DNA of 5,428 nucleotides from a bacterium (lineage in GTDB: Bacteria > Actinomycetota > Acidimicrobiia > Acidimicrobiales > Ilumatobacteraceae), in the NCBI GenBank assembly GCA_029978815.1, contig JAPOIQ010000103.1, positions 1 through 5,428 of the forward strand, in the 5' to 3' direction. Shown one piece after another: positions 1-5,428 of the stretch (position 1 is the first letter of the stretch; every line of letters begins with the position of its first letter). The position numbers and the translations under genes were made by a program. The notes beneath the pieces are model-generated. The model was not told the origin of the DNA and made no database searches. It was given only the letters and a program-made list of their open reading frames with translations.

Positions 1-1043
1 CGCTGCGGTACGCGAATCGCGACCTTGGTCCCCCGCATCATCTGCAGCCACTCTTCGTAGAGCGCAACATCATCGGGGACCGTCGGGACCAACACCTGCT
101 TCGGAACTCCCGTTGGCGGCTCGTCGCCATACATCGACTCCATCACCCTGCCGACAAGCGCACCATCGGAAAGATCCTCAACCTTGTCGAGCACGAAGCC
201 TTTCCGGCCGACCACGCGACCACGCCGAACGAAGAACACTTGCACCGATGCTTCGAGCTCGTCATCAGAAATTCCGATGACGTCAATGTCCTCGTCACGT
301 TCCGCAACCATCTGTTGCCGCTCAATCGCTCGCTCTACCGATTCGAGGCGGTCGCGGAGCCGGGCGGCCTTTTCGAATTCGAGCGCTTTCGCAGCTTCGC
401 CCATCTCGTCGGTGAGCCTCGCAACAACCTCATCGGTGTCACCGCCGAGAAAGCCGCACAATTCGTTCACCATCGTCTGGTAATCGTCAGCGGACACCTC
501 TCCAACACACGGTCCCGCACATTTCTCGATGTGAAACAACAAACATGGCCGGCCTAGCCGCTCGTGCTGGCGGAACTTGCCCGGAGAACACGTGCGAACC
601 GGGAACGACCTCAGCAACAGATCAAGGGTCTCGCGAATTGCGAAGGCATGCGCATACGGCCCGAAATACCGGACACCCTTGCGCCGAACCCCACGAGTGA
701 CCATCGCCCTCGGCCACTCCTCATCGGTCGTCACCGCGAGAAACGGGTAACTCTTGTCATCTCGAAGCCGAACATTAAATCGAGGCCGGTGCTGCTTGAT
801 GAGCGAGTACTCGAGCATGAGGGCCTCAACCTCGTTGCGGACAATCGTCCACTCAACTGTTTCCGCGGTCTCCACCATCTGCCGGGTGCGAGGATGTAAA
901 CGGTCAGCCCGCTGAAAGTAACTACTCAGCCGATGGCGCAGACTCGAGGCTTTTCCGACATAGATAACGCGCCCGTGAGCATCCTTGAACTGGTACGAGC
1001 CCGGCTCATCCGGGATCGTCCCTGAAGGCGGGCGTTCGATCAC
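1..1043 (-). CDS. uvrC: UvrABC excinuclease subunit C, N-terminal 347 residues (3' end outside window)
   Basis: UvrC is the nuclease that cuts on both sides of a DNA lesion after UvrA and UvrB have located it. The frame is open from a GTG at 1043-1041 to the window edge with no stop. The GIY-YIG nuclease domain spans about residues 12-95, with the GSY and YVG cores at 15-17 and 28-30, followed by K31, R38, Y42 and a conserved Glu at about 78 in an EALMLE segment; these match the family's 3'-incision site. Four cysteines at 152, 167, 175 and 179 match those reported to bind an iron-sulfur cluster in E. coli UvrC. A UVR (UvrB-binding) domain follows at about 209-245. The C-terminal RNase H-like nuclease and HhH domains, which make the 5' cut, are not in the window. 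The start is well fixed: an in-frame TGA lies 6 bases upstream of the GTG, and MIERPPSG is a typical start for actinobacterial UvrC. The product identity is near certain. Confidence 0.97.
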   Translation of the reverse strand, partial: MIERPPSGTIPDEPGSYQFKDAHGRVIYVGKASSLRHRLSSYFQRADRLHPRTRQMVETAETVEWTIVRNEVEALMLEYSLIKQHRPRFNVRLRDDKSYPFLAVTTDEEWPRAMVTRGVRRKGVRYFGPYAHAFAIRETLDLLLRSFPVRTCSPGKFRQHERLGRPCLLFHIEKCAGPCVGEVSADDYQTMVNELCGFLGGDTDEVVARLTDEMGEAAKALEFEKAARLRDRLESVERAIERQQMVAERDEDIDVIGISDDELEASVQVFFVRRGRVVGRKGFVLDKVEDLSDGALVGRVMESMYGDEPPTGVPKQVLVPTVPDDVALYEEWLQMMRGTKVAIRVPQ

Positions 1044-1047
1044 CCTT

Positions 1048-1071
1048 CAGAGACTACGAGCAGAGACTGCG
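1048..1071. repeat. Direct repeat pair CAGAGACTRCG in the divergent promoter
   Basis: CAGAGACTACG at 1048-1058 and CAGAGACTGCG at 1061-1071 agree at 10 of 11 bases and are offset by 13 bases. The first copy covers the putative uvrC -10 box and the second lies just upstream of it. The arrangement resembles a tandem operator, although chance similarity cannot be excluded for a pair this short. Confidence 0.5.
1051..1056 (-). promoter_or_regulatory. Putative uvrC -10 box (leaderless or near-leaderless promoter)
   Basis: The minus strand reads TAGTCT here, matching the TAnnnT -10 consensus. Seven bases separate it from the uvrC GTG, so transcription would begin at the start codon or one base before it. 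A GAAGG directly abuts the GTG, which is too close to work as a Shine-Dalgarno site, so leaderless translation is the simpler reading. No good -35 hexamer is visible, which is common in actinobacteria. This is inferred from position and consensus only. Confidence 0.5.
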
Positions 1072-1073
1072 CA

Positions 1074-1086
1074 CAGCGTTGCGCTG
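1074..1086. promoter_or_regulatory. Perfect 5+3+5 palindrome in the divergent promoter, candidate operator
   Basis: CAGCG-TTG-CGCTG is a perfect inverted repeat with 5-base arms around a 3-base centre. It ends 4 bases before the putative -10 box of the plus-strand gene and lies where the -35 region of uvrC would be, so one bound dimer could affect both promoters. It does not resemble the actinobacterial LexA box (GAAC-N4-GTTC type). The regulatory role is inference. Confidence 0.4.
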
Positions 1087-1090
1087 CCAG

Positions 1091-1096
1091 TACCTT
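1091..1096 (+). promoter_or_regulatory. Putative -10 box for the rhomboid-like gene (leaderless promoter)
   Basis: TACCTT fits the TAnnnT -10 consensus. It ends 6 bases before the GTG at 1103, which is the usual spacing to a transcription start, so the mRNA would begin exactly at the start codon. A GGAGG at 1097-1101 is only one base from the GTG, too close for normal Shine-Dalgarno pairing. No convincing -35 is visible. This is inferred from sequence only. Confidence 0.5.
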
Positions 1097-1102
1097 GGAG
1101 GC

Positions 1103-1990
1103 GTGGCTCAACGATTCAATTTCGGCATCCCCGGACCTCGCTCACGCGACGGCTGGTTCAAAGTCGGCAACATCGACGTGACGACAACGGCGTTTCTCGT
1201 CGGCGCCGGAATCATCTCAATGTTCATTTATGCCGGAAGTATTGAGTTGTTCTCTCAACTCATCTTCCACCCCTCGGCGGTACGACAGTTCGAAATCTGG
1301 CGTCTCATCACTTGGCCAGTGGCTACCCCGCCGACGAGCGCGTGGGTGCTCATCACCCTGTTCTTCTTCTGGTACTTCGGGCACATCGTTGAAGAAATGC
1401 TCGGACGAATTCGCTTCACTCGTCTCATTGCGGCCATCACCATCGCCCCGACGCTCTTCGTCTCAATCGTTGGCAACCTTCCATCTGCAGCAGAAATGGG
1501 CCTCGGCCTACTCGGCACCGTCATGCTTGCGATCTTCGCCGCAGAGAACCCTGACGCCCCATTCTTCTTCGGCATCCCGGCATGGATCATTGCTTCCATC
1601 TTCGTTGGCATCGATATCTTGCGGTACGTCGGTGACCGCATCTGGGGTTCGCTCCTTGTGATGCTGCTCGCCATCGGAACCGCTCTCGTCACCATTCGCC
1701 AATGGGGGTTCGCCGACCGTCTCGACATGATCCCCCGATTCGCGAACAACACTCGACACAAGAAGCCAACGCGATCCTCACGTGGAAAAGTTCGTCGGCC
1801 AGCCCGTAACCGAGGTGGCAACTCGAAAGTAGTGAGCGGACCTTGGGAACCACCGACCGCGGGCACCGCTTCCCCGGCGCTACAAGAAGAACTCGACACT
1901 CTCCTCGACAAAGTCGCCTCACAAGGGCTTGACGCCCTGTCGACCGATGAGAAGAAACGGCTTAACGAGCTGTCGAAACGACTGCGCTAG
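1103..1990 (+). CDS. Rhomboid-fold membrane protein lacking catalytic residues (pseudo-rhomboid)
   Basis: This 295-residue protein has six predicted helices at about 29-50, 80-96, 105-124, 131-147, 158-173 and 180-198. Rhomboid hallmarks are a WR at 66-67 (WRLITW) in the loop after helix 1 and an FGHIVEEMLG at 92-101 ending helix 2. Active rhomboid proteases need GxSG in helix 4 and His in helix 6. Here the helix 4 motif reads GLLG (135-138), and helix 6 begins DRIWGS with no His, so proteolysis is not expected. The WR motif, the double Glu after helix 2 and an ENPDAPFFFG segment at 148-157 recall eukaryotic Derlins. A basic Arg/Lys-rich linker (about 218-245) leads to a charged helical hairpin at 257-295, similar to the small tail domain found on some bacterial rhomboids (DUF6576 type). 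A TTG at 1079 would add 8 residues, but it lies inside the palindrome and upstream of the -10 box, so the GTG is preferred. The fold is fairly sure; the biological role is unknown. Confidence 0.83.
   Translation: MAQRFNFGIPGPRSRDGWFKVGNIDVTTTAFLVGAGIISMFIYAGSIELFSQLIFHPSAVRQFEIWRLITWPVATPPTSAWVLITLFFFWYFGHIVEEMLGRIRFTRLIAAITIAPTLFVSIVGNLPSAAEMGLGLLGTVMLAIFAAENPDAPFFFGIPAWIIASIFVGIDILRYVGDRIWGSLLVMLLAIGTALVTIRQWGFADRLDMIPRFANNTRHKKPTRSSRGKVRRPARNRGGNSKVVSGPWEPPTAGTASPALQEELDTLLDKVASQGLDALSTDEKKRLNELSKRLR
1962..1990. other. 29-base tail-to-tail overlap of convergent genes
   Basis: The rhomboid-like gene ends with TAG at 1988-1990, and the transporter gene on the opposite strand ends with TAA at 1964-1962. 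Their last codons are thus antisense to each other over 29 bases, with no intergenic room for a terminator. A small hairpin, CTGCG-CTAGT-CGCAG (1982-1996), straddles the rhomboid stop but has no T-run after it. Confidence 0.93.
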
Positions 1991-3230
1991 TCGCAGCACG
2001 AACGTAGAACGCGTACAGCAACATTCCGGCGGCAAGCACCGTGGCCAGGTCGGCGAGAATGTGATACTCAAACGCCTGCTTGACGAAGCCTGAACCAAAG
2101 GCCGCTATCGCGCCACACAGGCTCAACGTCAGATCTCCCGTTCCCTGTGCTTCAACCCGTGCACTCACCGGAACCGATGAAGTGAGCAACGACGTGCCGG
2201 CAATCAGACCGATATTCCAACCCAAACCGAGCAGGAACAGTCCGACGAATACGAGCGCAGGCACATAGCCCGCGATCTGAACCGTGATCGTGCTGATACC
2301 AAGCAGGACCGCACCAATCAGCACCGACGGGACCGCCCCGATCTTGTCGACAAATCGACCTACGAGCGGCGCAAGCCCAAACATGCCGACAATGTGAAAA
2401 GCGATCACCAAGGCGGAAAGATCAGCGTGACCGTGATCAGCCATATGCGGAGGAGGCATCGTCATCACTCCCACCATCGATGCTTGAGCGCCAGCCATTG
2501 CGACAAGACCCAACATGGCATGTTTGGACTTGCGGATTTCACCAAATGAGTTACGAACCTGCTTGATTGGACGGATCCGCTCTGCAGTCGGGTCAACCGC
2601 ATTCGATACGACAAGTGGGTCAGGTCGCAGAAAGACCAGATACGCGACCGAGCCAAGAGCGAACAGTGCCGCTGCGAACAGGTACGGACCGACATATTCA
2701 TCGAGGCCGATCGACATGCCGAACCGCTTCTCCAGCGGAGTGAACAATGGGCCAAATACCGCACCCAAGGTGCCAATCCAGACCACTGCGCCAATGGCCT
2801 TTGCTCGCTCATCATCTGTTGCGAGGTCGGCTGCGGTATACCGGGCGCCAAGGGTGGCTGCCTGACCCGAACCAAACAAGAACATTCCAAGAATAAACAG
2901 CCAAAACATTCGGGTTTGTCCGCCGGCCGCAGCAACCAGTGAACCAAACGCACCGATACCGAGAGCTAACGCGAGACCCGGGCGACGGCCGCGTCGCCGC
3001 ATAAACGCAGCCAATGGAATTGACACCATCGCGGCACCGAACGTGAATGCTGCCGACCCGAGCCCAGCCAAGCGATCGGAGCCGAGCATGTCCTTCGCCA
3101 GCAATGACACAACCGCTACCGTGCCGGCAACTGCGGCCTGCCCAGGAACGACTGCGAGTCGCAGGGTGTTCAGCGTGCGCTTCTGAAGCGCCTCACGATC
3201 TTCAAGGGTGTCGATTGACGTCTGGGTCAC
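1962..3230 (-). CDS. Major facilitator superfamily (MFS) transporter
   Basis: This is a 422-residue polytopic inner-membrane protein, the usual size for a 12-helix MFS carrier that moves small molecules using ion gradients. A short polar N-terminus (about 1-24) precedes helix 1. Motif A in the loop between helices 2 and 3 reads [12 protein letters not shown] (74-85), with the canonical Asp replaced by Arg. The second-half copy, VGRFVDKIG (290-298), keeps its Asp. Helices 4-5 carry an R130/D135/R142 pattern and a G-rich GTLGAVFGP (153-161), like motifs B and C, the latter often seen in exporters. A cytoplasmic loop at about 202-237 separates the halves. [12 protein letters not shown] segment in the second half is typical of a group of actinobacterial MFS proteins. 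The GTG start overlaps the uvrA stop in GTGA with no clear Shine-Dalgarno, which points to translational coupling. The substrate cannot be read from the sequence; drug or metabolite export is the commonest role for such proteins. Confidence 0.93.
   Translation of the reverse strand: MTQTSIDTLEDREALQKRTLNTLRLAVVPGQAAVAGTVAVVSLLAKDMLGSDRLAGLGSAAFTFGAAMVSIPLAAFMRRRGRRPGLALALGIGAFGSLVAAAGGQTRMFWLFILGMFLFGSGQAATLGARYTAADLATDDERAKAIGAVVWIGTLGAVFGPLFTPLEKRFGMSIGLDEYVGPYLFAAALFALGSVAYLVFLRPDPLVVSNAVDPTAERIRPIKQVRNSFGEIRKSKHAMLGLVAMAGAQASMVGVMTMPPPHMADHGHADLSALVIAFHIVGMFGLAPLVGRFVDKIGAVPSVLIGAVLLGISTITVQIAGYVPALVFVGLFLLGLGWNIGLIAGTSLLTSSVPVSARVEAQGTGDLTLSLCGAIAAFGSGFVKQAFEYHILADLATVLAAGMLLYAFYVRAATSAVVSTAR
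3227..3230 (-). promoter_or_regulatory. GTGA stop/start overlap coupling uvrA to the MFS gene
   Basis: On the minus strand GTGA contains the transporter's GTG start (3230-3228) and the uvrA TGA stop (3229-3227). The upstream bases carry at most a weak purine stretch (GAGAG), so ribosomes finishing uvrA probably restart here. This supports a single polycistronic transcript. Confidence 0.9.
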
Positions 3231-5428
3231 GCGAGCAAGTCTCTCAGGAAACCACCCGTATGAGAGGCACTCACTGCGGCGACTTGCTCAGGTGTGCCTT
3301 CAGCAACGATGGTTCCTCCACCGACACCGCCCTCAGGGCCGAGATCGATAAGCCAGTCGGCCGTCTTGATGACATCAAGATTGTGCTCAATAACGAGAAC
3401 AGTGTTGCCCTGGTCGACCAACCGGCCTAACACGGTGAGCAATCGCCGAACATCCTCAAAGTGCAGACCCGTCGTTGGTTCATCGAGAAGGTAAATCGTA
3501 TGACCGGTTGAACGTTTGGCGAGTTCGGTCGCCAATTTCACACGTTGAGCCTCCCCACCAGACAGTGTCGGCGCCGACTGGCCAAGCCGGACATACCCGA
3601 GGCCGACGTCCATCAATGTCTGCAAGTAGCGAGCAATCGACGGCTGATTGTTAAAGAACTCGACGGCCTCAGCAACCGGCATATTCAGCACATCAGCGAT
3701 GTTCTTGCCCTTGAACTCGACGTCGAGCGTGTCTCGGTTATATCGGGCGCCCTTACAGACCTCACATGGCACGTACACATCTGGCAGAAAGTGCATTTCA
3801 ATTTTGATCGTGCCATCCCCCGAGCACGCATCACAGCGACCACCTTTGACGTTGAACGAAAATCGCCCGGGCTGATAGCCGCGCATCTTCGCCTCATTCG
3901 TTGCCGCAAACAATTTACGTATGTGATCGAACACACCTGTGTACGTGGCCGGATTCGAACGCGGTGTACGGCCGATCGGCGACTGGTCCATATCGATCAC
4001 TTTGTCGAGGTGTTCGATGCCGTCGATGCGGCGATGCTTGCCGGCAGGAGTTTTAGAAGAGTAAATGCGCTGCATGAGGACCGGTAGCAAGATGTCACGC
4101 ACGAGCGTTGATTTCCCAGAGCCCGAAACCCCTGTGACAGCGACAAAATTGCCGAGAGGAATCTCAACCTCAACATCTTGAAGGTTGTGCTCACGGGCGC
4201 CAACAACTCGAAGAACGTTCTCGCCTCGTGGTCGACGGATCTCAGGAACTGGAATGGATCGGCGGCCTGCAAGGTAGTCGCCAGTGACCGACTTCGGAGC
4301 GTTCGTCAACCCTGGTACTGGGCCCGAGTAAACGATCTCCCCACCGTGTTCGCCTGCCCCGGGGCCGATATCGACAATCCAGTCGCTTTCTCGAATGGTC
4401 TCTTCGTCGTGCTCAACCACGATCACCGTGTGGCCGAGCTCACGCAGACGCGTCAGCGTGTCTATTACTCGACGGTTATCTCGCTGATGCAGCCCGATTG
4501 ATGGTTCGTCGAGCACATATAGGGTGCCGACGAGACCTGAACCGATCTGGCTTGCCAGTCGAATTCGCTGTGCCTCGCCGCCAGCTAGCGTTCCGGCCGA
4601 ACGGGCCAAGGTCAGATAATCAAGGCCGACATCGAGAAGGAAACCGAGGCGGGCGTTGATCTCTTTCGTGACACGTTCAGCGATCATGCGATCGCGGTCG
4701 GACAATTCGAGGCCCGCCAGGAATTCGGCCGAATCGGCAATCGACATCTCACACACTTGAGAGATGTTCCGCCCGTTGATAGTGATCGCCAGCGTGAACG
4801 GCTTCAAACGAGCGCCCTCACAGGCCGAGCATGGCACCTCTCGCATGTAACCCTCGAATTGTTCACGAGTCCAGTCGCTATCAGCGGACTCATGGCGCCG
4901 CTTAATCCACGGAATCACACCTTCGAACTCCGATGAGAAGGTCCGCGATCGGCCGTAACGGTTGCGGTACTTCACCGTCAAGCGACCCTTGGCCCCTTCA
5001 AGAAGAAGTTTCTGGTGCTTTGCCGGCATGTCCTTCCAGGGCAACGTCAAATCGATCTCGTTTGCCTCTGCGACAGATTCGAGCATGCGTGTGAAATATT
5101 GAGTATGGGCAGATCGCCATGGCGCAATCGCACCGTCGACAACTGAAACCTCGATGTCAGGAATGACAAGCTCTGGGTCAACCTCAAATGTTGTCCCAAG
5201 GCCATCGCAGGTCTCACATGCGCCATACGGCGAGTTGAATGAGAAGTTGCGCGGTGCCGGCTCATCAAAACTCGACCCGCATGACGGGCAGGCGACGTGC
5301 TGGCTGAACGTCAACGTCTCGCTCTCTTCACCGTCACGGGGAACAATGTCGATCTGCGCCACGCCATCGGCCAACTGAAGCGCCGTCTCCAATGAATCGG
5401 TCAGTCGGCGCTCGATACCTTCGCGCAG
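3227..5428 (-). CDS. uvrA: UvrABC excinuclease ATPase subunit A, C-terminal 733 residues (5' end outside window)
   Basis: UvrA is the dimeric ABC-type ATPase that recognises damaged DNA and loads UvrB in nucleotide excision repair. The frame is open to the window edge; roughly 220 N-terminal residues, including the first Walker A, are missing (E. coli UvrA is 940 residues). Counting from the first codon in the window, a zinc-binding set of cysteines is at 47, 50, 71 and 74. The first signature, LAGGEAQR, is at 281-288, its Walker B DEP at 307-309 and H-loop His at 340. The second Walker [10 protein letters not shown], is at 433-441. The C-terminal zinc finger, which helps sense damage, has cysteines at 532, 535, 555 and 558. 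The second signature, LSGGEAQR, is at 622-629, with Walker B D649/E650 and H-loop His 682. The first signature has Ala where nearly all UvrA proteins have Ser. No frameshift is visible. The MFS gene follows with a 4-base overlap. Identity is certain. Confidence 0.99.
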   Translation of the reverse strand: MREGIERRLTDSLETALQLADGVAQIDIVPRDGEESETLTFSQHVACPSCGSSFDEPAPRNFSFNSPYGACETCDGLGTTFEVDPELVIPDIEVSVVDGAIAPWRSAHTQYFTRMLESVAEANEIDLTLPWKDMPAKHQKLLLEGAKGRLTVKYRNRYGRSRTFSSEFEGVIPWIKRRHESADSDWTREQFEGYMREVPCSACEGARLKPFTLAITINGRNISQVCEMSIADSAEFLAGLELSDRDRMIAERVTKEINARLGFLLDVGLDYLTLARSAGTLAGGEAQRIRLASQIGSGLVGTLYVLDEPSIGLHQRDNRRVIDTLTRLRELGHTVIVVEHDEETIRESDWIVDIGPGAGEHGGEIVYSGPVPGLTNAPKSVTGDYLAGRRSIPVPEIRRPRGENVLRVVGAREHNLQDVEVEIPLGNFVAVTGVSGSGKSTLVRDILLPVLMQRIYSSKTPAGKHRRIDGIEHLDKVIDMDQSPIGRTPRSNPATYTGVFDHIRKLFAATNEAKMRGYQPGRFSFNVKGGRCDACSGDGTIKIEMHFLPDVYVPCEVCKGARYNRDTLDVEFKGKNIADVLNMPVAEAVEFFNNQPSIARYLQTLMDVGLGYVRLGQSAPTLSGGEAQRVKLATELAKRSTGHTIYLLDEPTTGLHFEDVRRLLTVLGRLVDQGNTVLVIEHNLDVIKTADWLIDLGPEGGVGGGTIVAEGTPEQVAAVSASHTGGFLRDLLA

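Noticed and set aside
184..899. Plus-strand frames opposite uvrC
   Set aside because: The minus strand is a continuous, canonical UvrC over this stretch, and the plus-strand translations show no family features.
1079..1081. TTG as an earlier start for the rhomboid-like gene
   Set aside because: It lies inside the palindrome and upstream of the -10 box. It has no Shine-Dalgarno site and adds only 8 residues with no family resemblance.
1041..1105. SOS (LexA) box in the uvrC upstream region
   Set aside because: No GAAC-N4-GTTC-like sequence is present. The palindrome there has different arms and spacing. The uvrA promoter lies outside the window and could not be examined.
1255..1911. Long 218-codon minus-strand reading frame opposite the rhomboid-like gene
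   Set aside because: It is antisense to a gene with clear membrane-helix and family patterns. Its translation is rich in Arg, Ser and Pro without recognisable motifs, as expected of a shadow frame in GC-rich DNA.
1924..1938. AGGGC-TTGAC-GCCCT hairpin just beyond the MFS stop as a terminator
   Set aside because: The stem is only 5 base pairs with no T-run on either strand, and it lies within the rhomboid coding sequence, so it is too weak to call.
3545..4087. 180-codon plus-strand frame opposite uvrA
   Set aside because: It mirrors the strongly conserved second ABC domain and zinc finger of UvrA. It has no convincing ribosome site or protein motif.
5390..5392. TTG that could be read as the uvrA start
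   Set aside because: The frame continues upstream to the window edge with typical UvrA sequence ([14 protein letters not shown]), so the TTG is an internal Leu codon and the gene is simply cut by the window.

Overview
The window looks like chromosomal housekeeping DNA from a moderately GC-rich actinomycete-type bacterium (Actinomycetota). I lean towards Acidimicrobiia, from the style of the UvrA and UvrC proteins, the GTG starts, and start codons that sit immediately behind -10 boxes. That assignment is inference; no rRNA or other marker gene is present. Coding density is very high. There is no tRNA, CRISPR array, insertion sequence or other mobile element, and no gene-free stretch longer than 60 bases.

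Layout from left to right. (1) Positions 1-1043, minus strand: the N-terminal part of uvrC, the nuclease subunit of nucleotide excision repair; its 3' end lies outside the window. (2) Positions 1044-1102: a 59-base divergent promoter region. It holds two back-to-back -10-like boxes, each placed so that the transcript would start at or within a base of the GTG codon, plus a near-perfect 11-base direct repeat and a 13-base palindrome. (3) Positions 1103-1990, plus strand: a six-helix rhomboid-fold membrane protein that lacks both the catalytic serine and the catalytic histidine. It has some Derlin-like features, a basic soluble linker and a C-terminal helical hairpin. (4) Positions 1962-3230, minus strand: a major facilitator superfamily transporter, tail-to-tail with the rhomboid gene and overlapping it by 29 bases. 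(5) Positions 3227-5428, minus strand: the C-terminal 733 residues of UvrA; its 5' end lies outside the window. The UvrA stop and transporter start share the four bases GTGA.

Two of the three UvrABC excinuclease genes therefore flank two membrane-protein genes. The transporter is very probably co-transcribed and translationally coupled with uvrA. The pseudo-rhomboid gene is on the opposite strand and shares its promoter region with uvrC. The points most worth following up are the pseudo-rhomboid, the compact divergent promoter region, the uvrA-transporter coupling, and an alanine replacing the usual serine in the first ABC signature motif of UvrA. I saw no clear sign of a wholly new multi-gene system.
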